A stretch of DNA of 64,000 nucleotides from Prevotella communis. GTDB taxonomy: Bacteria > Bacteroidota > Bacteroidia > Bacteroidales > Bacteroidaceae. The notes under the pieces are model-generated. The model was not told where the DNA came from. It did no database searches and saw nothing but the letters and a program-made list of their open reading frames with translations. Of this stretch, positions 1 to 10,724 are shown piece by piece; the stretch's first letter is position 1, and the number at the start of each line of letters is the position of its first letter. The position numbers and the translations under genes were made by a program. The stretch covers positions 2,790,001-2,854,000 of the forward strand of contig NZ_CP091794.1 in the NCBI RefSeq assembly GCF_022024175.1, written 5' to 3'.

Positions 1-687
1 ACGACGCGAGCCGGGATCCTCAGAATACAGACGTGCCAATGTCTGGAAAGACGTCTCACCTTTATTGATACGATCCGTATAGTCACGCAGTTCATCCTTC
101 ACGCGGTTAATCTCCTCTATGGAGATTCGTGGCGTATTGGCAATAATCTGCACTTCCACCTCCGTGGGAACAAAAGGCACACTGTCAGCAGGCAACTCTC
201 TAAAATAGCGACGCACCTCGGCAGGAGTCACATTGATATCCTTCACCAGTTTCTCCTTCATGCGCTGAATCAGCATCTGATCACGCAAGTCATCATGCAT
301 AGACTGACGTATCTGACTAAGACTCTGCTTTTTGTACTCCTCCAGTTTCTCGCGGGAGCCAGTCTGCTGAATCATATAATCAATACGCTGTTCTATATTA
401 GAAGCGATCTCATTCTCAGTCACAGAGATACTGTCAATAGCTGCCTGATGCAGGAACAGTTTCTGTACAGCCAACTGTTCTGGGATAGCACAGTCAGGAT
501 CACCATTCCAGCGGATGCCCTCCATAGCAGCCTGGATACGAGTTACCTCCACCTCACTCTTTAAGATGGCCTCATCACCTACGACCCAGATGACCTCATC
601 GACAACCGAGCCAATGCTGTCACGCTTATCGGCATAGGCCGAAGCAACAGCTACCAGCGACAGGAGTATAACAAAATATTTTTTCAT
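1..687 (-). CDS. SurA-like periplasmic peptidyl-prolyl isomerase/chaperone, C-terminus off the left edge
   Basis: The visible 229 codons begin MKKYFVILLSLVAVASAYA, a Sec signal peptide. A helical SurA_N-like region follows and includes VVDEVIWVVGDEAILKSEVE, the pattern typical of SurA/PpiC chaperones. The last visible residues (SEDPGSR) are the start of a parvulin domain. By family it should escort outer-membrane proteins through the periplasm. The ATG shares its A with the TGA stop of the preceding parvulin gene (TGATG), so the two are probably translationally coupled in a guaB-ppi-surA-like operon. Seen: signal peptide, partial domain and overlap. Inferred: OMP chaperone role. The missing part prevents counting the parvulin domains. 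Confidence 0.85.
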   Translation of the reverse strand, partial: MKKYFVILLSLVAVASAYADKRDSIGSVVDEVIWVVGDEAILKSEVEVTRIQAAMEGIRWNGDPDCAIPEQLAVQKLFLHQAAIDSISVTENEIASNIEQRIDYMIQQTGSREKLEEYKKQSLSQIRQSMHDDLRDQMLIQRMKEKLVKDINVTPAEVRRYFRELPADSVPFVPTEVEVQIIANTPRISIEEINRVKDELRDYTDRINKGETSFQTLARLYSEDPGSRR

Positions 688-2105
688 CAATGCTTATTGA
701 CTGTTTTCAACACCTCTTCCTTGACTTCAAAAGCATATCTCTTACGCAGTTGAGCCACCCATTCCTTTTCCAGTGCCTCCTGATAATCAGCCACCACAAG
801 ACCACGCACATCGGTGTAGTCCTCCGGACCTTTCTTCAGCACCTTTCCATAAACAGCATCAAAGGGATAATCCTTCACCTTTGTCACAGTGGTATCCTTC
901 TTAAACACCGCACTATCTACAAGCGCATTATCACCCTGTTTGAAGATACCTTTCTCTACACGGATACGAATCACAGAGTCAGCATTAAAGGTGGTACGCA
1001 GCGCCTCAGCCCACTTATCAAAAGGCAGTTTCTTCACGCAGTCAGCCACAGCTTTCACATCTTCCTTCACCTTCACATGATAAGCCATACCCTTGTAGCG
1101 AGGCTTGTCCCATGCATATTTCTTCTTATTCTTCTTGAAGAAACTAGCCAGTCCGGCCTCATCCTTAGCAGCCTTATCCCAAACCAGGTTATTGCTGATT
1201 TCATAAAGCAGCAGTCCGTCGTGATACTCCTGAATCAGGTATTTCATCTCCATATCCTGAGCCGACAGTTCTGCAGCCTTCTCATCCAGAAGCTCAGCTT
1301 CCGACTTATTCGTGCTCTTCACCAGTTCTCCAATCTTCTGCTCAGCAATCTGATCACGCATATTGCGCTGTTCGATGAACTTCAGAATGGCATCATGATG
1401 GAATTCGAAAGGCTCCAGCATCTTACGCTCCTTCATCAGGATGATGTGGTAGCCATAAGGTGACTGTACGATACCCGACATCTCACCTGGCTGCAAAGCA
1501 TAAGCAGCATCTTCAAACTCCTTTACCAGCTGACCATGCTGTACAAAAGGCAGCAGACCACCCTGACGGGCAGAACCCGGGTCTTGTGACACCTTCTTAG
1601 CCAGTTCTGCAAAGTCAGCGCCATCTTTCAGAGCCTTATACACAGAGTCGATACGCACCTTGGCAGCATCCCACTCCGCCTGCGGTGCCTGTTGGTTGGC
1701 ACGCAACAGGATATGGGCACACTGAATCAGTCCGTCTGGACCAATCTGCTCTACTGTCTGGTCGTAAATCTTACGAGCCTCTTTCTCGACATCAGCATCA
1801 GTCACAAAAGCGGGGCGTACCTGCTGGTTACGATACTGTGCAAACTCGTCCTTGAACGACTGCAGCGTATCATACTTTGCGTCAAGAGCAGCACAGACCT
1901 TCAATTTATAATTTATAAAGAGGTCCACATACTCCTCGATATTCTTCTTATCGATAACGCCCTCGGAGTTATTCTTGTTATACGAATATTCGAATTCCGA
2001 ACGAAGCACAGGCTCTCCGTTCACAATCATGATTACAGGATCATCCGTCTGTGCACTCACAGAGGCACAAGCCAACAATCCGGCAAAAAGCATTTTCAGT
2101 TTCAT
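687..2105 (-). CDS. Periplasmic PpiC/parvulin-type peptidyl-prolyl isomerase (472 aa)
   Basis: The start chosen is the ATG at 2105, giving MKLKMLFAGLLACASVSAQ, a clean signal peptide. A longer frame to 2168 would run into the guaB coding region and add a non-signal N-terminus. One parvulin domain spans roughly residues 125-230 (CAHILLR, DPGSARQGGLLPFV, SPYGYHIILM). It is followed by a long charged helical C-terminal region that resembles Bacteroidota SurA-like proteins with degenerate second domains. It starts 10 bp after guaB and overlaps the next PPIase gene by one base, so all three are probably cotranscribed. The likely role is folding of envelope proteins. Isomerase activity of the single domain is inferred from family only. 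Confidence 0.88.
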   Translation of the reverse strand: MKLKMLFAGLLACASVSAQTDDPVIMIVNGEPVLRSEFEYSYNKNNSEGVIDKKNIEEYVDLFINYKLKVCAALDAKYDTLQSFKDEFAQYRNQQVRPAFVTDADVEKEARKIYDQTVEQIGPDGLIQCAHILLRANQQAPQAEWDAAKVRIDSVYKALKDGADFAELAKKVSQDPGSARQGGLLPFVQHGQLVKEFEDAAYALQPGEMSGIVQSPYGYHIILMKERKMLEPFEFHHDAILKFIEQRNMRDQIAEQKIGELVKSTNKSEAELLDEKAAELSAQDMEMKYLIQEYHDGLLLYEISNNLVWDKAAKDEAGLASFFKKNKKKYAWDKPRYKGMAYHVKVKEDVKAVADCVKKLPFDKWAEALRTTFNADSVIRIRVEKGIFKQGDNALVDSAVFKKDTTVTKVKDYPFDAVYGKVLKKGPEDYTDVRGLVVADYQEALEKEWVAQLRKRYAFEVKEEVLKTVNKH

Positions 2106-2115
2106 ATTTTTAGTT

Positions 2116-3609
<1,494 letters not shown>

Positions 3610-3627
3610 TTAAATTTTTATTGCGTG

Positions 3628-3635
3628 CAAAGATA
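3628..3635 (-). promoter_or_regulatory. Bacteroidota -7 box (TATCTTTG) upstream of guaB
   Basis: The minus strand reads TATCTTTG, matching the Bacteroidota sigma-ABfr -7 consensus TAnnTTTG. It implies a leader of about 25-30 nt before the guaB ATG. A convincing -33 TTTG was not identified. Confidence 0.6.
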
Positions 3636-3740
3636 CTCATTTTTTCCGACATAGCGAGTATTTTGCGACCTTTTTCTTGCATAATTTAACTTTCGCAAGT
3701 GCCATTTAACAGAGGACCGGCAGGAGTTCCCAGAGTGCGG

Positions 3741-3761
3741 AGGCAACAGGCAACAGGCTAT
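3741..3761. repeat. Short heptamer tandem repeat overlapping a stop codon
   Basis: AGGCAAC, AGGCAAC, AGGCTAT in tandem with period 7. The TAG stop of the CxxCH lipoprotein gene (3758-3760) lies inside the last unit. This is one of the dispersed heptamer tracts described in the findings. Confidence 0.7.
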
Positions 3762-5281
3762 TGCAGTCGTTGCACGTATTTCACGGGCTCTCCCTCACCC
3801 TTCAAGATATCCGCAAAGGTGTGCGGGTCAATATTCACAGGACCATACATAAACTCCGGGATATTATAACTGCGCAACAGCTGTCTGTGGTAGTCGGGAT
3901 CTTCCTGAGGCAACTCAAAAGGCTTCCCCCACTTACCGTCCTTACTCATGTGTGCAATGAAAGGTCGCGTAAAGGTACCGTCATCCCTACGACTGCTAAA
4001 CACCAGCCATCGGCCGTTGCTCGACCATGAATGGTAACTCTCCGTATCATCACTATTGATCCCTTTTATCGGATGAGCGGTTGCCAATTGTCCACTATTC
4101 ACCTTTTCCCTTAAATCCATTATCCACAGGTCGGCCTCATGATGCCAGATATGGAAGTAGCCATATTCCGACATGGTGAAGACCAGCCATCGGCCATCAG
4201 GTGAGATACGTGGCAGTACCGCACTCATTCCCAGCGAGTCAGCAGCAAACACCAGTTCCCGCGGACCAAACTGTTTTGTCTCCGGATCAAAACGCTTCTT
4301 ATAGATATTGTATTTCAGTTCCCCGCAACGGCTCACCAGTTCTGTTGCGTCCGACACCTGATAATTCTTCCGTTCGTAGTGGGCACTACAGTAATACAGT
4401 GTCTTACCGTCGGGAGCCCACGCCGGGAACACCTCAAACTCTGTCGTATCATTCTCCAAATTAGTAACCTCACCCTTGTCTATATCATAGGCGATGATAT
4501 CACTTTCCAAATCATACACCTCAATCTTATTCGGGTCGGTGGTATGAAAACTCTGATGGGTCTTGTCTGTAGAATACACGATTAGCTTCAGCCAGGGATG
4601 CCAGGCAGGATAGACACCAGCCGAGAGGATGGAGTCGTTCTTCATATTCACCTTCTTAATCTTCCCATCGTAAGCAATAATCGTACCGCCATTCTTCTGA
4701 CGGGCATGGAATTGCATCCTCTCCGGGTTGTATTGCTGATAGTGATGACAATTGATACACTGTCCCTCTACCTCGAAGCTGCACAACATATTATCATATA
4801 TCACACTCTCGTCGTAGTTTTCCAGGCAACGCTGATTGATGGTCAGCGCCTCATAACTTACAAACGAGGCAGGTATCAGTCGGTAACTCAGATATGCATC
4901 AATACTATCACCAGCCACATGGATTTCAAACGGCTTGTGATGTATCCACTGGTCATCATGCTTCACATACACGTCCACACTGATATCACTACCCTGCTCC
5001 ACCAGCCTGCGCCACTCTCCGATTGAGGGTTGCATCTTATCTTCACATACCACTTCCACATTTCCCGCCTTATAACGGGCAATCATGCCGTCGGCCTCAT
5101 CATCATCCAGTTCAAAGGCCAGCGGAGCAATGTTCACCGGTATCGTCACATCCACGTAGTCAGGATAAATCCTTGGCAACTCTTCACTCTCTGTGAACAC
5201 CTCAGGCACACTGGGACCACAAGAGAAGAGTAAAAAAGTAAAAAGGTAAAAAGGTAAAAAATATCTCTTCATAACTTTCAA
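3758..5281 (-). CDS. Lipoprotein with CxxCH motif and TolB/PD40-type beta-propeller (507 aa)
   Basis: The N-terminus MKVMKRYFLPFYLFTFLLFSC is a lipoprotein signal with lipobox LFSC; an ATG three codons on is an alternative start. Near residues 165-180 the sequence GQCINCHHY gives a CxxCH haem c-binding motif. The C-terminal half has repeated WAPDGKTLYY, ISPDGRWLVF and WSSNGRWLVF blades typical of TolB/PD40 propellers. It is probably exported and membrane-anchored. Function is not known to me; a c-type haem is suggested only by one motif. The gene follows the DUF6057-like membrane gene by 31 bp, so the pair is likely an operon. Its signal peptide is partly encoded by an 8-bp tandem repeat, and its stop codon lies in a heptamer repeat. 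Confidence 0.75.
   Translation of the reverse strand: MKVMKRYFLPFYLFTFLLFSCGPSVPEVFTESEELPRIYPDYVDVTIPVNIAPLAFELDDDEADGMIARYKAGNVEVVCEDKMQPSIGEWRRLVEQGSDISVDVYVKHDDQWIHHKPFEIHVAGDSIDAYLSYRLIPASFVSYEALTINQRCLENYDESVIYDNMLCSFEVEGQCINCHHYQQYNPERMQFHARQKNGGTIIAYDGKIKKVNMKNDSILSAGVYPAWHPWLKLIVYSTDKTHQSFHTTDPNKIEVYDLESDIIAYDIDKGEVTNLENDTTEFEVFPAWAPDGKTLYYCSAHYERKNYQVSDATELVSRCGELKYNIYKKRFDPETKQFGPRELVFAADSLGMSAVLPRISPDGRWLVFTMSEYGYFHIWHHEADLWIMDLREKVNSGQLATAHPIKGINSDDTESYHSWSSNGRWLVFSSRRDDGTFTRPFIAHMSKDGKWGKPFELPQEDPDYHRQLLRSYNIPEFMYGPVNIDPHTFADILKGEGEPVKYVQRLQ
5238..5260. repeat. Period-8 tandem repeat in the signal-peptide codons
   Basis: GTAAAAAG-type units recur with period 8 (G at 5238, 5246 and 5254). 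They encode the repetitive hydrophobic part of the signal peptide (FLPFYLFTFLLF). Either a tandem repeat has been absorbed into coding sequence or this is low-complexity coincidence. Confidence 0.55.
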
Positions 5282-5315
5282 ATCTCAAATCTCAAATCTC
5301 AAACCTCAAATCTCA
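5281..5315. repeat. Heptamer tandem repeat (AATCTCA family) at an intergenic junction
   Basis: Five consecutive units: AATCTCA three times, AACCTCA, AATCTCA. It fills the 31-bp gap between two minus-strand genes and contains the TGA stop of the upstream DUF6057-like gene (5313-5315). The same words recur inside two CAZyme genes near 29.2 kb and 48.6 kb. Confidence 0.85.
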
Positions 5316-7088
5316 ATATTCCGGCAACTGCCTCATCAGGTAATAATCATAGAAATACGTATGCCGGTACGCCTGCAGCGCACTACGTGCCACATCCACA
5401 TCAGCATTATCATAACGCTCGGCAGCCATCGCAAAACTATTAAACGACTGTCTGATACTATCATCAAAAGGCATACGGTCCACGCCCTCTCGTCCTTCTA
5501 TCATACAATAAAGGTAGGCCGCCTCCTGATAATAGCGTGGAATACGGGCCTTGGGATGCAATCTCACATAATCATTGAAGTGATACCAGAAGTTATTGAT
5601 ATCCTTTGTCCATAATGAGGCCAGCAGCGTCTGCTCTTGGAAATAGACATCCGTCGTATCCGTACATTCATCCAGGCGACTCATCAGGAAACTTTCAATA
5701 TTTCCCTGGTCACCACTCAACACATTCTCATAATGCATCATTCGTTTCACCGACTGCAGTTCGGGCAATGACGGTGCCTTCCCGGCCCACTCCCCATAGA
5801 AAGTGGTATGCTTCAGCAGTCTCAGGTATTTACGTGCCTGTTGCTGTTCGTTACGCAGCAGCGCACATTTTGCCAGCATTTTCAGGTTTTCCACCCGCCA
5901 GCCGAACTCCACGCCCATTTCCGTGCTCAGGCGTGAACTATAGTTCAGCATACCATATTGATAATACATCAAAGGTCCTGCCACCAGCATCAAGCGCATG
6001 CCAAAAGGTGCCGCATACGCTTTCGAGCCGTTTTCATAGGTGTACATATCCTCGCCCTGACGTCCCAACCGGCTCAGAGCCAGGTTTCTCATCATGACGA
6101 TGGCACGCGTCGGTTCGTTCTGCTGCTTAGCAGCCTCTTTCAGTACGCCGTTCCAGTCATTCTGCTCTATGCAGCGCTGCATCCTCAGTTCATGATGATA
6201 GTTCTCATCCCTGAACCAGGACAGCGCCACACCAACAACCAAAGCCACCAGCACGACGCCTTGTATGAGGATGCTCTTCAGCAGCTTCACCTGCCTCAGA
6301 GGCACCAATGCCATCACCACGAAGAACAGCGCCAACAGATAATAAGGTATATAATAAGCATGATGCTCCTCCGAAACATAATACAAAGGAAGTCCTGCGT
6401 AATAAATATTGGCCAGATTTATCTGATGATAGAGTTGTCTATAGCACATCAGGGGCACCGTGACAACAATCAATAGTGCCATCACGATATAGCCGACCTT
6501 TCTCCGTAACGACCACCGTTCCAATCGCCATGACCAGATACCCATCAGCAAGACAGCCGCTAGTCCGTAGATACCAAAAAGCGGATATCCCAGAGCACAC
6601 GTGATTATCATCGTCATCACGCGGAAACTGAAATGCCAAGGCTGAACCCTGAAAAACCACAGCATCAGCATCACCGCGATAGTGCCAAGGGTTGCCACGA
6701 ACACATGTCCCTGCAATTTCAGCATATACACCCAGTAGCCCATATCCACGATGGTAATCAATAAGAGTCCCACAGGTATCAGAGCCAATGCGCTCCACTG
6801 TACAGGCAACTGGAAAATGCGCATTACCAACCACATCAGCAACAACCATAATACACACAACAGCATCACTCCCATCCACGGGTAGTAGAAATACTGCGTC
6901 AGATACGTACCCAACCACGACAGCAGGCCGCCAGGCACCACCATCCTCTCCTTAAAGAACAAGGAAGTATCCAGGAAAAGGTTCTGTTCTTGCAACTTCC
7001 ACAGGAAATCATTCTCCAGCCATAGCAATACGCCAGCTATCACGAGAAGCATCGCCCCCCATAGTGTCAAAGGTAAGTATCTCTTCAT
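5313..7088 (-). CDS. Multi-pass membrane protein, DUF6057-like (591 aa)
   Basis: The first roughly 290 residues contain about 9-10 hydrophobic segments (such as LPLTLWGAMLLVIAGVLLWL and MGVMLLCVLWLLLMWLVM). A soluble helical C-terminal half follows, with TPR-like content (LKMLAKCALLRNEQQQARKYLRLLKH). I associate this layout with the Bacteroidota DUF6057 family, from memory and unverified. No catalytic motif is visible. It has its own TATCTTTG box 21-28 bp upstream and is followed after 31 bp by the CxxCH/TolB lipoprotein, so the two may form an envelope complex. Its stop codon lies inside an AATCTCA heptamer tract. Confidence 0.7.
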   Translation of the reverse strand: MKRYLPLTLWGAMLLVIAGVLLWLENDFLWKLQEQNLFLDTSLFFKERMVVPGGLLSWLGTYLTQYFYYPWMGVMLLCVLWLLLMWLVMRIFQLPVQWSALALIPVGLLLITIVDMGYWVYMLKLQGHVFVATLGTIAVMLMLWFFRVQPWHFSFRVMTMIITCALGYPLFGIYGLAAVLLMGIWSWRLERWSLRRKVGYIVMALLIVVTVPLMCYRQLYHQINLANIYYAGLPLYYVSEEHHAYYIPYYLLALFFVVMALVPLRQVKLLKSILIQGVVLVALVVGVALSWFRDENYHHELRMQRCIEQNDWNGVLKEAAKQQNEPTRAIVMMRNLALSRLGRQGEDMYTYENGSKAYAAPFGMRLMLVAGPLMYYQYGMLNYSSRLSTEMGVEFGWRVENLKMLAKCALLRNEQQQARKYLRLLKHTTFYGEWAGKAPSLPELQSVKRMMHYENVLSGDQGNIESFLMSRLDECTDTTDVYFQEQTLLASLWTKDINNFWYHFNDYVRLHPKARIPRYYQEAAYLYCMIEGREGVDRMPFDDSIRQSFNSFAMAAERYDNADVDVARSALQAYRHTYFYDYYLMRQLPEY

Positions 7089-7108
7089 TTTTTTAGGTTT
7101 ACTGAATG

Positions 7109-7116
7109 CAAAGATA
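7109..7116 (-). promoter_or_regulatory. -7 box (TATCTTTG) for the DUF6057-like operon
   Basis: TATCTTTG on the minus strand, with a TTGG-containing element about 19 bp further upstream that could act as the -33 box. It sits between the recQ terminator and the DUF6057-like start codon. Confidence 0.6.
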
Positions 7117-7159
7117 CATTATTTTTTATATAACGCCAAAAAACAAAGAAAAAAAATAA

Positions 7160-7183
7160 GCTCCCGAAAAAAAATCCGGGAGC
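7160..7183 (-). terminator. Rho-independent terminator after recQ
   Basis: GCTCCCG and CGGGAGC form a perfect 7-bp stem around an A/T-rich loop. On the minus strand the stem is followed by a long T-rich run. It begins about 30 bp after the recQ stop codon and closes the clpP-clpX-recQ unit. Confidence 0.85.
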
Positions 7184-7214
7184 CTATATCTTGTTTCAGA
7201 TAGAATCAGACATA

Positions 7215-9401
7215 TCAGTTTGCCATATCAGAGATAAACTTGATGCGAACCAGACGAATCTCGTCCTCCGAGAAATCAGAACCGAATTCCTCAAAGGCAG
7301 CCTCCAGGTCATCCGTCTCCTGCTCTGCAAAATAGTCACACATATCGCTCACATCATCCGGATCCATGATATCATTCAGGAAATAGTCGATATTAATCTT
7401 GTTACCACTATAGAGCACGATACCCTCCAGTTCATCAAGCAACTCCTCGAAGTCGATACCCAGCGCATTGGCAATATCATCCAGGGCGATACGGCGGTCG
7501 ATATTCTGCAATATCTTCAGCTTACGCATAGAGTCCTTAGCCTTTGTGCGGATACGCAGGTCCGACTGACGCTCTATCTCGTTCTCCTCGCAGTAGCGCT
7601 TAATCAGATCCACGAACTCCTTCGCATAAGGCTGGCGCGTCTTACCATCACCCACACCCTGGATATTCTTCAGTTCCTCAAGGCTCACGGGATATTCAGT
7701 AGCCATCTGTTCCAGCGACACGTCCTGGAAGATGACATAAGGCGGACGTTCCAACTTACGTGACCATTTCTTACGCAGGTCATGCAGCATGGCCGAGAGC
7801 GTAGGATCCAGTGCACTTGCACCACCCTCGGGTACTGCCGGCTCCTCATCCTCACTAAACTCATGATCCTCAACCACCATAAAGGTTGTGGGGTTCTTGA
7901 TAAACTTCTTGCCAGCCGCAGTCACCTTCAGCAGGCCGTAGTTCTCTACCTCCTTGAACAGATAGCCGGCAATCAGCGCCTGACGAATCACGGGATTCCA
8001 TATCTTCTCATTCTCATCCTCACCAGAGCCAAACTCCTCCAGATTCTGGTGCTTGTGCGCCACAATCTCATTGGTGTCACGGCCCGTAATGAAATCAATG
8101 ACATAGTCCGTGCGGAAATTCTCCTTGATAGCCAGGATAGCCTTCAGCGCAATGACCAACTGGTTCTTGGCATCAATCTTCTTGCCCGGATGCAGACAGT
8201 TGTCACAGTTGCCACAGTTGTCCTTATCATATTGCTCACCGAAATAATGCAGCAACATCTTTCTACGACAGACCGATGTCTCGGCATAGGCAGCCGTCTC
8301 CTGCAGCAGCTGGCGACCAATGTCCTGCTCAGCCACAGGTTTTCCTTCCATGAACTTCTCCAGTTTCTGTAAGTCCTTATAGCTGTAGAAAGCCAGACAG
8401 ATACCCTCACCTCCGTCACGTCCGGCACGACCAGTCTCCTGGTAATAGCCCTCCAGAGATTTGGGGATATCATAGTGAATCACAAAACGCACGTCGGGTT
8501 TATCGATACCCATACCAAAGGCTATCGTAGCCACAATCACATCGATACGCTCCATCAGGAAGTCATCCTGTGTCTGCGAACGCGTACCACTATCCAGTCC
8601 TGCGTGATATGCTGCTGCCTTGATATCATTGGCACGCAATACGTCAGCCAGGTCCTCCACCTTCTTTCTTGAAAGACAATAGATGATACCGCTCTTTCCA
8701 GGATGCTGCTTGATAAAGCGTACAATATCCTTATCTATATCCTTGGTCTTGGGACGTACCTCGTAGTACAGGTTAGGACGGTTGAACGAACTCTTAAACT
8801 CAGTCGCATCAACAATACCCAAACTCTTCTTGATATCCGTACGTACCTTATCCGTTGCTGTTGCAGTCAGGGCAATAACAGGTGCCACACCAATCTCGTT
8901 GATGATCGGACGGATACGACGGTATTCCGGACGGAAGTCATGTCCCCATTCAGAGATACAGTGAGCCTCGTCAATTGCATAGAACGAGATCTTCACCGTT
9001 TTCAGGAACTCCACATTATCCTCCTTTGTGAGAGATTCAGGAGCCACATAGAGCAGTTTCGTCCTTCCCTCGCGGATATCCTTCTTCACCTGGTCGATCG
9101 CCGTCTTGTTCAGCGACGAGTTCAGGAAGTGAGCCGTTCCCTCATGCTCACTCAGGTTTGAGATGAAGTCCACCTGGTTCTTCATCAGGGCTATCAGTGG
9201 CGATATCACGATGGCCACGCCATCCATGAGCAGTGATGGCAACTGGTAGCAGAGCGACTTACCGCCACCTGTAGGCATCAGCACGAAGGTGTCACGACCT
9301 TCGAGCAGATTTTGTATGATGGCCCCTTGGTCTCCCTTGAAGGAGTCGAAGCCAAAATAACGCTTCAGCGCGTCTAACAGTTCACCTTTATCGTATGTCA
9401 T
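7215..9401 (-). CDS. recQ: ATP-dependent DNA helicase RecQ
   Basis: A 3'-5' superfamily 2 helicase of 728 aa. Visible motifs are Walker A PTGGGKS (about residues 43-49), the DEAH box with aromatic-rich loop AIDEAHCISEWGHDFRP, motif VI GRAGRDG, and the RQC zinc site with cysteines in CRRKMLLHYFG and CGNCDNC. An HRDC domain follows (about residues 540-610, LEELKNIQGVGDGK). An acidic helical tail of roughly 110 residues comes next, longer than in E. coli RecQ. The gene starts 18 bp after clpX and ends at a strong terminator, so it is probably cotranscribed with clpP and clpX. Its role is recombination and replication-fork repair. Confidence 0.96.
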   Translation of the reverse strand: MTYDKGELLDALKRYFGFDSFKGDQGAIIQNLLEGRDTFVLMPTGGGKSLCYQLPSLLMDGVAIVISPLIALMKNQVDFISNLSEHEGTAHFLNSSLNKTAIDQVKKDIREGRTKLLYVAPESLTKEDNVEFLKTVKISFYAIDEAHCISEWGHDFRPEYRRIRPIINEIGVAPVIALTATATDKVRTDIKKSLGIVDATEFKSSFNRPNLYYEVRPKTKDIDKDIVRFIKQHPGKSGIIYCLSRKKVEDLADVLRANDIKAAAYHAGLDSGTRSQTQDDFLMERIDVIVATIAFGMGIDKPDVRFVIHYDIPKSLEGYYQETGRAGRDGGEGICLAFYSYKDLQKLEKFMEGKPVAEQDIGRQLLQETAAYAETSVCRRKMLLHYFGEQYDKDNCGNCDNCLHPGKKIDAKNQLVIALKAILAIKENFRTDYVIDFITGRDTNEIVAHKHQNLEEFGSGEDENEKIWNPVIRQALIAGYLFKEVENYGLLKVTAAGKKFIKNPTTFMVVEDHEFSEDEEPAVPEGGASALDPTLSAMLHDLRKKWSRKLERPPYVIFQDVSLEQMATEYPVSLEELKNIQGVGDGKTRQPYAKEFVDLIKRYCEENEIERQSDLRIRTKAKDSMRKLKILQNIDRRIALDDIANALGIDFEELLDELEGIVLYSGNKINIDYFLNDIMDPDDVSDMCDYFAEQETDDLEAAFEEFGSDFSEDEIRLVRIKFISDMAN

Positions 9402-9419
9402 AGGCTGTATTGTCAGGAT

Positions 9420-10667
9420 TTAGTTCATGACAGCCAGTGAAGCACTCTTGTCAAGCTGCTCACGGGCATAGTCTTCTGTCACTTCAAACTTCTTCACTTT
9501 CTTTGAGGGCACCTCAAACATAGCATCCATCATCACGCTCTCTACGATAGAGCGCAGACCGCGGGCACCGAGTTTATACTCCACGGCCTTATCCACGATG
9601 AAGCGCAGGGCCTCAGGCGTAAACACCAGGTCAACCCCATCCATCTTAAACAGTTTGACATACTGCTTCACGATAGAGTTCTTGGGTTCCGTCAGGATAC
9701 GTTCCAAGGCAGCACGGTCCAAGGGGTTCAGGTAAGTGAGCACTGGCAGACGACCAATTATCTCAGGAATCAGTCCGAAGGACTTCAAGTCCTGAGGCTG
9801 TACATATTTCATCAGATCATCCTTGTCAATCTTACGCACGTTCTGCACAGAGTTATAACCCACCGTGTGGGTATTCAGGCGCTGTGCAATCTTACGTTCG
9901 ATACCATCGAAGGCGCCACCGCAGATAAACAGGATATTCCTTGTGTCCACGTGGATATACTCCTGATCAGGATGCTTCCTGCCGCCCTGAGGGGGCACAT
10001 TGACCATCGTTCCCTCAAGCAGTTTCAAGAGTCCCTGCTGCACGCCCTCACCACTCACGTCACGCGTGATGGAAGGATTATCGGCCTTACGGGCAATCTT
10101 GTCAATCTCGTCAATGAACACGATACCACGCTCGGCAGCATCTACCTTATAGTCGGCCACCTGAAGCAGACGACTGAGGATGCTCTCCACATCCTCGCCT
10201 ACATAACCGGCCTCTGTAAACACCGTAGCATCCACAATAGTAAAAGGCACGTCAAGCAGTTTGGCAATGGTACGGGCCAGAAGGGTCTTACCTGTACCCG
10301 TAGAGCCCACCATGATGATGTTCGACTTCTCAATCTCCACGCCATCCTTATCGTCCTTTTTCTGCTGCAGACGCTTATAGTGGTTATACACGGCCACAGA
10401 CAGGAAGCGCTTAGCGTCGTCCTGACCGATAACATACTGGTCCAGATACTCCTTAATCTCACGAGGCTTAGGAATCTTCTTCTCTTTGGCAGCCTTTTTA
10501 CTGTCGCTATCCCCACTTACCTCTTTATTGCTTTCAAGCAAGCCCGACTCTTTTACAATCTGATAGGCTTGGCGTGAGCAATCCTCACATATATAACCGT
10601 TGATACCCGTGATCAGCAAACGCACCTCACGTTCAGAACGGCCGCAAAAATTACATACTTTCTTCAC
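9420..10667 (-). CDS. clpX: ATP-dependent Clp protease ATP-binding subunit ClpX
   Basis: ClpX is the AAA+ unfoldase that feeds ClpP. The N-terminal zinc finger has CNFCGRSE and CEDC. The AAA+ core has Walker [12 protein letters not shown] and Walker B FIDEIDK, the pore region, and the C-terminal small domain (LGARGLRSI). At 415 aa it has normal length. The start is GTG at 10667 (GTG AAG AAA GTA TGT); no upstream ATG gives a better zinc finger. That GTG lies inside a heptamer tandem repeat. The gene sits 57 bp after clpP, and recQ follows 18 bp after clpX. Confidence 0.97.
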   Translation of the reverse strand: MKKVCNFCGRSEREVRLLITGINGYICEDCSRQAYQIVKESGLLESNKEVSGDSDSKKAAKEKKIPKPREIKEYLDQYVIGQDDAKRFLSVAVYNHYKRLQQKKDDKDGVEIEKSNIIMVGSTGTGKTLLARTIAKLLDVPFTIVDATVFTEAGYVGEDVESILSRLLQVADYKVDAAERGIVFIDEIDKIARKADNPSITRDVSGEGVQQGLLKLLEGTMVNVPPQGGRKHPDQEYIHVDTRNILFICGGAFDGIERKIAQRLNTHTVGYNSVQNVRKIDKDDLMKYVQPQDLKSFGLIPEIIGRLPVLTYLNPLDRAALERILTEPKNSIVKQYVKLFKMDGVDLVFTPEALRFIVDKAVEYKLGARGLRSIVESVMMDAMFEVPSKKVKKFEVTEDYAREQLDKSASLAVMN

Positions 10668-10690
10668 TCTTAACTCTTAATTCTTCGCTC
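10663..10690. repeat. Heptamer repeat containing the clpX start codon
   Basis: Units TTCACTC, TTAACTC, TTAATTC and TTCGCTC in tandem. The complement of the clpX GTG start is inside the first unit, so the repeat forms the immediate translation-initiation region. The ACTCTTA/ACTCTTC words recur near 41.06 kb and 63.56 kb. Confidence 0.75.
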
Positions 10691-10715
10691 GGCTTCGCCG
10701 CTTGGCTCCGCCAAG
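10691..10715. repeat. Two adjacent small hairpins between clpP and clpX
   Basis: CGGC-TTC-GCCG (near 10690-10700) and CTTGGC-TCC-GCCAAG (10701-10715) are two perfect inverted repeats side by side, immediately upstream of the clpX heptamer tract. They resemble REP-type elements. There is no T-run, so they are not a classical terminator. They may stabilise or process the clpP-clpX mRNA. Confidence 0.6.
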
Positions 10716-10724
10716 AACTCTTAA

